Source of the DNA: Macrolepiota albuminosa
Lineage: Eukaryota > Basidiomycota > Agaricomycetes > Agaricales > Agaricaceae
DNA: 64,000 nucleotides
NCBI GenBank assembly: GCA_027475525.1
Contig: JAMWFC010000065.1
Location: forward strand, 903,349 to 967,348
Direction: 5' to 3'
The position numbers and the translations under genes are program-made. Positions 51,380-62,965 of this stretch are shown piece after piece (position 1 is the stretch's first letter; the number at the start of each line of letters is the position of its first letter). The notes beneath the pieces were generated by a model. The model made no database searches, was not told where the DNA came from, and worked only from the letters and a program-made list of their open reading frames with translations.

Positions 51380-54300
51380 TTAGAATCTCCGCGCAGGTCC
51401 TACAAGTCCCTCTATAGACTGATGCTCAAGATCATTCCTTGCCTTCAGGATTGCCGCATGCATCTCCTTCATCGCGTTTCCAAGCTTGACTCCAAATCTG
51501 CTCAGAATATCCCGCTGCCAAGCATCGTACTTGGCATTGACTCTTGCTTGCACTTGCTCATAGTCGATGACGCAGACACCAAAGGATTTCTGAGTATCAG
51601 AAGTATCGAACGTTGAGCGAGCTTTCTTGATTTCCGTCAAGAGCTGTTGCCAGTTGGCAAGCGAGTCACCCAGCCGATTAAAGACGTATTCGGCTTCCAG
51701 GTCCCATAGAGACTGAAATTGCAGCCATTTCGCAACGTAATCCCTGAGTTGCTGTACTTTGATCTCGATCAAAGAGAATGGTCGCTCGAGTGTGTTGTCC
51801 GTGAAGCGGGTAAGCTAATTTGTTAGATTAAGAGATGGTAAATTGAATCAAGGCAATGATACAGACCAATGAAGTATAGTTTGTCTCTGCGACAGTTGCC
51901 TCCTGCATCTGTAGGCCAATTTCGTATCGTGAACTCTGAATCCGGCGCAAACGGCAGACAACGCCTATCATTCGGATATATCAGTTAAAGAACGAAATGG
52001 AAAGTTGGAAATCATACCAAGCCAATCATGAAGCTGTTTGATCCAACTAGAGCGAGCATACTCTATCGGCGGATCCAAAAATATGACTTGATTTTGTATC
52101 CGTATCTCATGAACAATCGGCTTCAGAGTCATATTTACCTCTAAGAACTTTGATAACCATCAGCACATTTTCTCCTGGGTACTACGCAAAGGTCACCAAC
52201 CTTCTCCTCTTTCAGCCGCTTGTCACCACGCCGTTTATTCGTGATATCGCGCAAGTCACGACGGATGTCACCGTCATCGTCGAACTCGGCAGACCACACA
52301 TGGATAATTTGGGTAAGGCGCTGCAACAGGACGCCTTCAATTTTCTTGTCCAAATCGGCCACCCAATGCTCAAGGTTGGCATAGCCTTCCAAGTTTAGTC
52401 GATCAATCTGTAAGTGCAGGTGGGCTTGAGTGGGGATGCATCAAGTACGCCGATAGGTTGGCCTTACAGCAGCTTGGACCTTCGCAAGAAGCTCAGAGAA
52501 TGCTTCGGTCGTGTATGAGCACGTTGCAAGCTCTTCGACAGCGCGCGTGATATCTTTGTAAAGGTCGATAACATTGTTAGTCTTATCCTACAAGTGTATA
52601 TCAATAAGTCATCAGCAGAGCCAAGTATATGGATCCCGACCTGGAGAACCGACACGACACTAGCAAACTCCCGAACGAACTGTATATGGCGATTATCCCG
52701 CCCATCGACACCTGACACATAACGCCCCGTGTCGTACTGATGAACAAAGTAATCCCAACGAATGTTCATGCCTAGACCGAGTCGAATCAGCTCCGTTCCT
52801 GCTGATCGCAATGTACAAATCAACACACCTTTCGCAATCATCCTCTGAGACTCATTTCTATACTCAGCAACCAACCACTCAATGCCCTTGTTTTTTTCCA
52901 CCAAATCCAGGGTCTGCCCATACGTCCTAACCGTCTCCATCAAACTTACAGCATGGGAATACACCCTCTTGGCATCCTTCGCCAAATTTGCAATTCCATG
53001 TGGAACCTGGAAATTCAACCACAACAGATTCCGGACCTCCTTGAACAGAGTAATGATCTGCGGATCAAAGTTGACCGCCAGTTGAAATCCTCCTCCGCGC
53101 AGTCTTACAATCTCAAAGAGGCACCCGTCAACGTCCATATTTCGCCGTCCAATATCGTGTCGCCATGCATCAAATACAGGCTGCGTGTCGAGCTTCTTGC
53201 GGAAAGCGGTACTCTCGGTCTGGAGTTTTTGCCCTTCCGCGTAGAGCTCCCAGCCTTTACCTAGCACGTCCTCGACGCGCTTCATGTAAGTAAGTAACTG
53301 GCGCTCGATTTGCCGCGCCCAGATGATCGTTCCTGCGATTGGTGGAAGATCGCGCATTTGAGACATGTGGTACGCCTCTGAAAATCGATATTGAGTTTTG
53401 AACTAAATCCAATAGTGAGTAACGTGTATTCGAGGGAGATGTGAGAGCGCTACTTTATCGTGCAAATGTTTGATATCTTCCTTGACCGAATCAATAAGCT
53501 GTGTCTGGTATTCTTGAATGGCACCACGGATCTAAGCACCTATTATACAGCAAAAGTAGGTTATCAACAATCGGAACATACCTTCGGCCGTACAAATAAT
53601 GCGTTGAACTTTGAGAACACCCTGAACATCTCATGAGCATTTCTAGCTGTCCCAAGTCTGTCCCTCAATCTTGCAATAATCTGGTTTTCAACACGTGAGA
53701 CCCGCTCATTGTATGCATTCTCTGCCGCCACCCAAATCTCCGTCCCCTCTGTCGGGAATAAGCAGATTGTTACCGTGTCAGCTCATACAGATACTCACCA
53801 ACTGTGACATCCAACACATCGATCCTTTTGATGACTTCATACGCCTCCTTAACCTCCTCTTCCATATCCATACCACCCACATCCATTCCAACACCACCAA
53901 GTCCCTTCGTCGGTCCCGTCATCACGGCCAGTTGTTCATGCTGCTTCCGCCAATCCCTTAGATACCGTGTCCGCTCCTGTAGCTTGGCATGGGCAGGAGT
54001 AACTTTAATTGGAATAAACCTCTCTCCACGCCTCTTAATCGCCTCGCGCGCGATACTCGTGAACTCCTTAATGAGATCATCCCATGTCTGGAAATTATTC
54101 ATCGTCTGCGCGAGTAGACGATCAAATGTCTCGTATGGAGTGTATGCTAGACGGTGAGAAGTAAGAATGCGCAAGAGCTGATCGTTGAAATCGCGCGATA
54201 TGGCCTCGACAAACGAAAGTGCTCGACGGATCGGGTACGGCGAGAGCTTGAGCTTACGGTTGATGTGTCCAAAGATTAGGGTGAGAGATTCTTGAATTTT

Positions 54301-55632
54301 GTCGAGGTCGGTGGCGGAAAGAAGCTCGTTTAAGGGGAAATCTTTCATTAGTATGTTATATTTATGTACTGTCGGTAGATGAGCAAATGAAGCACGGTTA
54401 TGAAAGACAATACTGACCCTTGTCCGTAGCATCCTTGAGACCAGTATCGGCTATGAAACTGACAGTGGCACGAAACCGTTTAGCGTTCCGAAGACAGTTA
54501 ATAACCATGTTAACCTCATCGCTGCGTAATTGTGTTTCGATGCCGTCGAGTGCCCGTTCCAGGCTGAGCCAGAAGTTGATCTCTTGTGAGGCCGTTCCGG
54601 ATCCGACATCGCGTGTAAGCTTCGTCACTGCCTGGATGGCTTTGATCCATTGGTTGACGTGTGCTTGCAACGAATTCAAGAATGAGCTGTCGTTGAGGAG
54701 ATTAGCCGGTATATGAGAGATATTGGGGGCAGTCTTGGCAGCCACTGCTTGTTCCACAGCTCTTTGGATGACGGGATGAATGACAAGATGTGTTTCGGGG
54801 ATTTCGACGTTCTGTTGGAGGTGGAGAAGCGCAAGTTCCAACTCAGCAAACTTCTTCTTCGTCATTGGGATGCCTTGTACGTGTTAAAAGCGAGAATTCA
54901 ATTAAGAACTGATGACATACCCATACGAGTATCACCACCATCCCGTCCCCCCGCGCGTGACCCAACGAAAGCGTCGAACCATGGCTTTACACCAGAACTC
55001 ACGAGTGCATGCAAACCTTCGTACGGAGTATCTTCTCCACCAAAAAGATTCAGCATATGCAGTTGACTAGCAAGAGGAGTGAGAGGATCAAGTGTCGGGC
55101 CGCGTTTAATCAAAGCAAGCGTCGTTGCATGCGTTGGATGATATACGAGGTGTGGTGTAAGTTCGTACGTGTAAATCGGTGGCGCGTCATCTATACGATT
55201 GTAGTTATAACTTCAAACATATGATACGAGCATACCTTCGACCTCTTCCCTAACTTTAACAACGTAAATTGACCCGCCATTATCTGCCGCAAAACGAATG
55301 ATTTTCTCGTCAAATTCGTCGTCGAACAAAGACTCGAGTTCGTCCGGTTCGGCGCCTATCACAGGGGGAAGCAACGCAAGCAGATATGAGCGAAATATTA
55401 AGGGATCGAATTGCGTCGTTGAATCAGGTGTGTCGTGATTGGTAGCGCCATTCGTTAAGCCATTTGCTGTGACCTCCACCTCCTGCGACGACATGGAGAT
55501 GGTTGGAGATTCCTTGGATTTGATAGATAATTTTGAGCGTCCCCAAGAACCCAGAGAAGACAGAAGCCGTCGCGAAGGGGTCCTGCGGTAACTCGTGAAA
55601 TAACTCTGAAAGAATCCGGGTTCAGAGGCCAT
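51380..55632 (-). CDS. DHC1: Cytoplasmic dynein heavy chain, N-terminal tail only (split heavy chain, Dhc1-type)
   Basis: This is the dimerisation and cargo tail of cytoplasmic dynein 1. The N-terminus from the ATG at 55632 is [20 protein letters not shown], with later ATGs possible. Tail-domain exons in order include [180 protein letters not shown] and [20 protein letters not shown]. The frame then stops at 51380-51382, about eight residues later, before any linker or AAA motor sequence. No dynein motor sequence lies between here and 47.4 kb. About 1,250-1,300 residues are encoded over roughly a dozen exons. The motor half must be a second gene elsewhere, as described (from memory) for Schizophyllum dhc1/dhc2 and Ustilago dyn1/dyn2. 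Confidence 0.92.
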
Positions 55633-58600
55633 TATCGAGTAAGTAAAGCGAGAACCTTACATATTATGGCACCCGTGCTCTAAACGAGGCTTCCGCGAGC
55701 ACTTGCTGTAGGCTTGCAGCCGGCAGCCGAGACCCAGACGGACTGTGGAGGTCGTGAACGACGCGAAGGTTTGTTTGCAGATGTTTGTGCCTTGCCGATT
55801 GGGTCACTATGGGGTTATCTTCTTTCTTCTCTCTGCATATTATCTTTAAGATCGACAAACTGTTGGCTCAGGAGGCAAAAATCTTCTCAAGGATTTCTGG
55901 AGACGGGCTCTACAAATCTCAACATCTAATCGGTTTGCTAGGCTTTTAAACTCCCATTCAGACCACATAACCATCTGAACCAGTCTGATTAGTATTGTAC
56001 GCGATAGCCATCGCGTTACTGTTCTTCCAGGCTCTAGAACTTGGCTTATGCATTAACGCCCAGACCTCAACGGATTCTGCCTGGTCGTTCAACTGCTCCT
56101 CATGTCTAGTTACACGGTTAAGCCGATTTGTTGGTCAATCGCACATCTTCAGGAGTAACAAGGCTCCCACGTATCAAGGGGCATTGCCTCTGATTCATCA
56201 TCCAATGTCCTGCGCACCGACTTATGGATGCGTCCGAAAACAAAGAGCCGTCTATTGCTTCTGTTGAGCAGACGTATCAATCATCAGTGATACATCAGTT
56301 GAACTGTTAGGCGCCATACTTCCATGAGACACCATATATCTTATCGAGGCTCCTGTAGCCTACCTAGAATTCTTGAGTGGCCGCATGAGTTCTTGACCAT
56401 TTAAACCTTGTTTCACAATGGCAGTAATCATAAGTGAGGTGGAGAAATGGAATTTTAAGGTATTTAGGAACATTTTTCACACTTTTCACAGTACGAAGCG
56501 GAGGTCAGCCTACCTTGTATGCCACACAGTTCCAATCATACATGTTGCTGGCCCTCAGTGTTGCCATTCTCTTCATCGTTGAAACACCGAAGTAGATGTA
56601 AGCATCTAACATTCTTCCTGAAAGGGGGTTGATCTTGTGCCTTACTCCAAATGACTACAGCGCCAAACAGGGCGCATGCATAACCAGCGGAGGCATTTAG
56701 GACATCATTTCTGGTTTGAGGAAACCAACAAAAATGGCTGTGGGTGAAAGTAGAGGTTGGCAGGTTTAAGCTCATCAAGATGAAAAGCATCACCCACAGA
56801 AGTGGTAGCAGCTGGACAGTGACCATGTCAGGGAAATAAGGAGGTGAGAGGAACTTGGTAAGTAGGTAGGTAAATGGTCATTGAATTGGTAAAAAGATGG
56901 CATGGAACCGAGTTATGTGGAGTAAAAAGTTCCGAAGGGCCAAGGTTGCTTCAGCCATTCTACAAGGGTTGGTATCATAACGATCAAGATCCTGCCAGTG
57001 ACACCATAACTTATCTATCAAAACAACTGAATGGAACATTCTTTCGGGGATTGTTGAAAAATATATTTCGCGACTTGAAACCTGATTGAAGGGTTCCAAA
57101 TCAAAGAAGAGTCAAACGTTCTCATAATCCAACTGTTCGAAAGATAGCTAAGCACAGGCAAGAGGACAAACACAGCCTTCTGTAAGCGCGGAATCAGCCC
57201 AGATCATGATCCTGAGCGTTAAGCGCAAGTGCTCAGCTCTAATGATTCACACGATGTAAAGACTCGTATAAACGCAGGTGTGATTCCAAGCCTAATACAG
57301 AGAAATATGTGGTTTATACCAAACCAGTGAGAAGCCCAAAGCCCACATGGGCTTGTTTCGAGGTTTATGACAGCCTCTAGAAAGAGATAGATCGAGAGTC
57401 GAGAAGCTATGAACTGAATGGATCACAGTACATGACCAGGATTCCTTGAGAAGTGGGAGTTCGCCGACTATCACCCCTGGAATCGGAAAAACGAGCAAAC
57501 ATACAAACACGTCCTCTTTTCTAAGTTATGCTGTAGAAAACCTATATAAAAGCGAAACAGTGGCGGTCAGCTGGCGTGAAATGCGGTAGAACCAAGCTCG
57601 AAACTCTTTCCCATGTTGATTACTCGGACAGATATCGGAGTCCACTGCCACACCCTCATAAACATTGGATAAAATCACCTTCCTTACTATCTCAGATCTG
57701 TGGCGCATGTGCTCAGAAGTCACGAGGCCTATTTTTATCCATCACTACAGCAATGTTCTATCAACGGCGCAAGTTCGTTCTCCTTGGAGAGATTTTTTGA
57801 TTATTACATACCATAAACTGACATAGCGCTAAAACGGTAGTGCATAGAAACAGGACCAGCCTTTTCAACGGAGAGTACAAAACCGATAGATACTACTACA
57901 CCATATAATATCATCAACAACTAAAACTAAAACAAGTTCGAGGGAAAAAAAGCTGAAAAAGATGACTATAATGAAGCATAGTAGAGCACGAGAGACGGAG
58001 ACGACGGGTCTAAAAAGATCGAGGGATAAAAATGTGTGTAAAATATACACAAGCATATGCATACTGATGGCTGTGGTCCCCACACCCACAGAATGTCAAT
58101 ATAAATACAAACAGAGGAGGAGCAATTTGACCACGGACAAAAACTAGACGCCGAACAAGAATGCAAGGCAATAGAGAGGGGCCATGCAGCTACATATGGA
58201 TGTGGCGCTCCAAGGGTGGGAAGTTCCGATACCTCGGAGGCGAAATAAAAACATAACAAGGGCGACCACGGTATTCAAGCGTGCGCCGAACGATCATAAC
58301 ATGATAGTCCGAATCTGGAAAACAAGAAAAAACAAAAGAGAGAAAAAAGTTAGTTCAACACCTATTCTTTAAGATTCCGAAGAACGGAGAGCTAGAGGAA
58401 ACTTACGTTTTTGCTCACGATTGTGCTGTAAACGAAGATCAAAGGTTTTTGTTTTTTTTTTGTTCACGAGGTTTTTTTAGATTTGTACCAGAACGTGGAG
58501 ATTCAATTATCGCATTTGTTAGGCAGGACGAGGGGGAAAAACCAAGCAAAAGGACATCATGAGCATCACTCATCCACAGGGAAAAAAAAAGACGACACGA

Positions 58601-58801
58601 AAAAGAAAGGACATGAAGAAATGAAATAAAAAAAAAACAGGGATCCTCTAACGGGAATGTGAATGGTCATCGTAGTATAAGATAAAAAGAAAAATGGTGT
58701 AAATGTACAAGTCATTAGGAGCGGCGTGTGTGTGGAGATGGGTCGCAAGGGGCGTGAGAAGGGGGTGAGATCAATGTTTAGCAAAGATAAATAGCCTTGC
58801 G
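55633..58801. other. Gene-less stretch, nothing recognised
   Basis: About 3.2 kb between the dynein-tail start and the G-alpha 3' end. A 96-codon minus-strand frame at 56536-56826 has two hydrophobic stretches but no family match. Other frames are short. The right part (57,900-58,800) is purine-rich on the plus strand and probably includes the G-alpha 3' UTR. Confidence 0.4.
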
Positions 58802-60548
58802 CTATATCAATGCTGCGACCTCAAGGTTTGATCGAAGGACGATGCTGAGGTAGAAGAGAGGAATTAAGCGTTCGGTTGAATGGGGATGAAAAAAGAAGGG
58901 GAAAACATAGAAGAGGTGGAGTGTGCGAAGTGAAGCAAAAGATGGAGAGTTAAAAAGACTCACTCTGGAAAGATCCAAAAGATCTCAGTCCGTCAAATCA
59001 TCAATGATCAAAATTAAGGAACTAACCTTCGACGGCGGCCATTACGACCCGAAGCATAGCTGTATCGGTAGCTGTTGTTATACTTGACAGGAATAATTAT
59101 GATGAGCAAAGTAAAAATGACATGAGGAAAGTATATTCGTACTGGATATAGATTTCTCTCTCTTTTGATCTTCCCGCCTTTTGCGCCAACTTTGCGAACC
59201 GGCGCTTGAAGTAGTCGCGTCCCGCCCGGATATCGCCGGACTCGCCCTCGAAATCCTGAGAGGGGAAAAGAGGTCAACGTCAAATCCAGTCAATCATTCT
59301 GTTCGTGTACATACGGGGAAAAAATTCTTAATGTCCGACGTGGGTATCTTTTTCTCAAACAGGTCGTTCTTATTTAAAAACAAGATCTGTCAAAAAATCA
59401 CATCAGTAGATGTAAACAGATCAAAGATGGCGCATAATCAAACGAACGATGGATGTTGATTTGAACCACTGTGAATGACATATTGAATCCCATATTGTCA
59501 TCGCGTCTTGCATTTGATTCTGTCAAATAAGCGAGCTTCAGAACGATATGAGTCGAGATGATAGCCTTGACACGACTTACGGCATCCCTGTCTTCAACAA
59601 TGCACTGATCATACCCGCTCAGACTGACCAGGAACAGGATACTTGTCACGTCTTGAAAACAGTGTATCCATTTCCGCCGCTCGCTCTTCTGCCCACCGAC
59701 ATCTACCATGAGCATCTGATGATCCCGCAACTCAAACGTCGTCTCCGTGATACCGATTGTTCGTGCCCTACATCGGATAATGTCCTGTTCCACCGGGAGA
59801 TACGCAGGATCGAAGAGGCGGTCAAGAGAAGAAAAGAAATAAAGTAGACTATGTAATAAGTGGATCGTCAGAAGAACAGAAGCGCACATATATACAATGA
59901 GAGCATAATTGACTATGTACGCACTTTTCTGGCAAGGCAGCCTCGTTTCCTCGTTCCCAACCCTTTTGTACGTTGGGATCCTGCCAGAGCGCTTTGAGGG
60001 GCTCGTAGTACGCCATAGGGAAAGGCTCGCTGTCTCTCAGATCCGGGGCGTTCTTGATGGCGTCCACATGGGAAACGTTCTCCTCTGCGACCTTGAGATC
60101 CATGTCTTCCATCGCTTCAAGCAAGTACTTCATCCCTTGCGTGAGGTTTTCGAATACCAGCTGCCGGAACGATTCAACCTCTTGAGAGGAGAACGGTATT
60201 TTGTGGATCAGGCGCATTTGCTATCATCAGTGAAGTTGCCACAGATACAATCTAGGAGAATTGTGTGGCATACCTTGAGTACTGTCGACTTTCCCGAGTC
60301 TCCAGAGCCCAATAGCAATACCTGGGGTGACCATATTACTCTATATGTTTGGTCGATGGGGTGGCTTACGACACACCTTGACCTGGGTTGCCATCTTGAC
60401 TTTTGTCTGAACGACTGATCAATTCCATCAGGTCGACCGAATGCTGCTAAGAACTCACCTCCTTCAGCTGTTTTTCTACCTCCCTGTGTCTTTGCTTGTC
60501 GAGCTCTGTGACCTCCACGCCCCTCGGTGCAGATAAGCAAGATCCCAT
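58802..60548 (-). CDS. Heterotrimeric G protein alpha subunit
   Basis: This is a GTPase that relays receptor signals such as pheromone or nutrient. The ATG at 60548 gives MGSCLS, with the myristoylation glycine and palmitoylation cysteine. G1 is LLLGSGDSGKST (aspartate where most G-alphas have glutamate). Switch I is RCRARTIGITETTF, G3 is DVGGQKSERRKWIHCFQDVT, G4 is FLNKNDLFEKK and G5 is ITTATDT. Exons join cleanly: KATKV-like linker exon TKVKMATQVK, then VLLLGSG, then QMRLIHKIPFSSQEVESFRQ, then LYFFSSLDRLFDPAY, then NQMQDAMTIWDSICHSQWF, then DFEGESGDIRAGRDYFKRRF. The canonical C-terminus DIVLRSNLEVAALI is on the last exon (58844-58802). It is reached in frame only if a single nucleotide, 58964, is spliced in as an exon. 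Length from ITTATDT to the end then equals other G-alphas exactly. Confidence 0.95.
58964..58964 (-). other. Predicted one-nucleotide exon (A) in the G-alpha gene
   Basis: Upstream exon ends GTC GAA G at 59027. Intron A (59026-58965, 62 nt) runs GTTAGT...TTTCCAG. The base A at 58964 is followed at once by a perfect donor GTGAGT. Intron B (58963-58845, 119 nt) ends TACCTCAG. Joining G, A and C makes GAC (Asp) and gives VEDIVLRSNLEVAALI. Skipping the A gives a frameshifted tail. Using a weak acceptor upstream adds 20 nt and also shifts the frame. The splice consensus is seen directly; splicing itself is inferred. Confidence 0.65.
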
Positions 60549-61789
60549 AGCTTCAGCTACTCTTCAGCGCGCAGGGTTCGAGATGTGTGTGATGCGTAAC
60601 CAAGGCTAAAAGGAAGCCTTGTGGTTAGCCGTGACAGAGAAGGAATGTGCTGATTGTCAAAGGCTGATGAACTTGAACTGAAACGTGGGGCCAAATCACG
60701 TTGCGCACACAGGCCGGCGTAGAATGGACTTGAAAGAAAGAAAGGGGGGAATGAAAAGGGGGAAAAAGGTGGCGGGAGAGAAACTAGAGGCGGCAGACAC
60801 TCAAGGCTGCCAAAGAACGCTGAGTTTACTAACGATCGAAATCTCATTCCCCCCTGTCAGTGCGCGGGAGTAAATATTTGATGCCATGCTCATTGTATTG
60901 GCAAGCTCTTCCATCATCAGACTTTGATAATGACCATAAGGCAGCTTCGTGTCAGCCTTGACAGGGCGTATAATGTATCGACAATATTGCGAAGCTACAT
61001 ATGCATTATTGAAGCAATACAAATACGTAACATGTATAGCAGACATATAAAGACATATAAGTGCTGTGTGCTTCTACCCTTAACCTTAAGAACGAACCTG
61101 ATTATGAACACGGTACATATTGAAATATGTACTTCGATCGTGTTCAAATACTTTTACTTTCTGCAATTCATTTCGTTGTTGATTGGAGAAGGCAGAGCTG
61201 GGTGCCATGGCGCCTGGAATTCTAGAAATCTTCACAGGAAACTAGTCAGAGGTTGACAAGTGCTAACACTTCGGAACATTCTGCCGCTTGATTTGGCCCC
61301 TGGTAAAATGCAGAACTCTGTCAAAAGGTAATTGTGAGGAGCCACCTTTGCTTTCGTCCAACGGACCGGATGCGACGAGAAAAATATTGTCTTACGATGT
61401 GGCTCGAGAAGTTCTCGAGTGGAAGGCCACGTGTTGTCAACTTTGTCTATTGTGCAGGGTCCCAATTGTTCATCAAATCTCTTGATAAATATATTTTCAT
61501 CAAGCCTCGTGCGACCATAATTGGCTACCAACAACCCCCTGTAACCCCCCGTGCACTCCACACTAATATCCACTGTATATGTAACAACAGTGCCCGAACT
61601 GCGCCCTCACACGTCCCCACCAATAAATAAGTGATCACCCATTCACCTTATTGTTTCCCTTTGACTTTCCCAACTGGCCACGGCCACCACTATCCTACAT
61701 TTATAAATACTTTCCCGTGAAAATCTCGGTTAACTCCCGCTTATTCATTCTCCAAGCCAGAGTCTAAGGTGACATCCTTACGTTTCCAA
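60549..61789. promoter_or_regulatory. Shared upstream region of G-alpha (-) and PH-CRIB gene (+)
   Basis: A 1.2-kb divergent intergenic region without a supported gene. It includes a CT-rich stretch on the G-alpha strand (about 60,700-60,800). A TTATAAATA element lies at about 61,700-61,708, some 85 bp upstream of the plus-strand start codon, and could be a TATA box. Confidence 0.45.
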
Positions 61790-62965
61790 ATGGCTTGGTC
61801 AGAAGGAAAACAGCCACCGACACAAGGCCACGAGCCTCTGGTTGTACGAATGGGACAAGTGCGTGTCAAAAGCCAAGGGGCTTTTCCTGGCTGGGCCTGG
61901 AGAGCCAAGTCGCTTGTCCTAACCAACGAGGCTCTCGTCATTCCAGGAAACAAGGTGAGTGTCGACGGAATGCCGGCAAAACCCAAACACCGACTTATTC
62001 TTAGATCCCTCTCGATCACATAACCAAAGTCGAACGGGTCGATCTCAAGCCCTACTGTCTCCTCGTCCAAGTCAAGAACAGAACCTACCACCTCTCCTTC
62101 AACAACGACGAGGAGCTCTACGATTGGAAGGACGACGTGTACTCTCGCTGTCCCCTCATCGGCGTCGGCAGTCCCTCGGGCTTCACCCACAACGTCCACG
62201 TTGGCTTCGACCAGATATCCAGCACCCTCCCTTCTCAATGGGACGCCCTCATTAACCCCTCCTTAGCACAGCCCACCTCACCCGCCATTGAGGACAAGGT
62301 GATCATGGAAGACGAAAAAACATTAGGAACCAACCTCAATTCCCTCCCGTCACTTGCGTACACGACAAATACCAGCCACACGACGCAGAAAGCCGGGCGC
62401 CCAAGATCAGCGATTCTCGACGGACAGTTGTCCATCAGGAAAGATGGCTTCTTCACTGGATGGAGATGGACGGCGCGCTGGATCGTCCTGCGCAACAAAA
62501 CACTGACAATATATCGATCTCAGGTGAGTCGCTTCTTATCCATCAACTACAATTCTTTGATGTACTGCCTCATCTGACATACGTTTGACTGATACATTGC
62601 ATCATATATAGGGCGCTTCCTCCCCCGCGGGCCGAGTAATCAACCTAGACGACATCACCAAGGTCGAAGTCATCAAATCTCGGCGGCTGCGCATCTACAC
62701 GAAATCAGGCAAGCGATATTCCCTCTCCTTCCGAGTCGCCGAAGAAGTGCATATGTGGCGCGATGCCATCTCCCCACGGATAACGCCTTCTGGCCGAGAG
62801 ATCAGTCATCCATGGGGATTTGTACATCGTCAGCATGTCGGGTTCGATCCCATTACCGGTCAGTTTTTTGTATGTTTTCTCTCTCTACGGACACGTTCGC
62901 ACTCTCATTTGTATTGCGATTAGGATATGCCGGAAGCTTGGCGACACGTCCTCGAGCACTCATGA
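61790..62965 (+). CDS. Protein with two PH-CRIB modules and no kinase domain (Cla4/PAK-related)
   Basis: Four exons, 61790-61954, 62005-62523, 62612-62869 and 62924-62965, all keep phase 0 and encode 327 residues. PH domain 1 covers residues about 15-110 (MGQVRVKSQGAFPGWAWRAK, ITKVERVDLKPYCLLVQVKN, NDEELYDWKDDVYSRCP). CRIB/PBD 1 is IGVGSPSGFTHNVHVGFD, then LPSQWDALINPS. PH domain 2 starts ILDGQLSIRKDGFFTGWRWT and includes VINLDDITKVEVIKSRRLRI and SFRVAEEVHMWRDAI. CRIB 2 is ISHPWGFVHRQHVGFDPITG, then FFDMPEAWRHVLEHS and a stop. PH-CRIB followed by a kinase is the layout of Cla4-type PAKs. Here the unit is doubled and no kinase follows before 64,000. It probably binds Cdc42/Rac-GTP and phosphoinositides at the plasma membrane, perhaps as a competitor or scaffold; that role is inference. 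Confidence 0.85.

Noticed and set aside
47400..51380. Hidden continuation of the dynein heavy chain into the motor
   Set aside because: I checked minus-strand frames down to 47.4 kb. Only retroelement and unrelated sequence is present, with no P-loop or AAA motif.
58845..58990. Alternative 20-nt exon in the G-alpha gene using the acceptor GACTGAG
   Set aside because: The acceptor is weak, and the 20-nt exon leaves the conserved last exon out of frame, ending after HRPSIKP.
61741..62238. 165-codon minus-strand frame
   Set aside because: Antisense to the first PH domain and CRIB motif, which have clear family signatures in the other strand.
62836..62852. tRNA-like T-arm sequence GGGTTCGATCCC
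   Set aside because: It codes for VGFDPI of the second CRIB motif, and no matching acceptor, D-arm or anticodon stem surrounds it.
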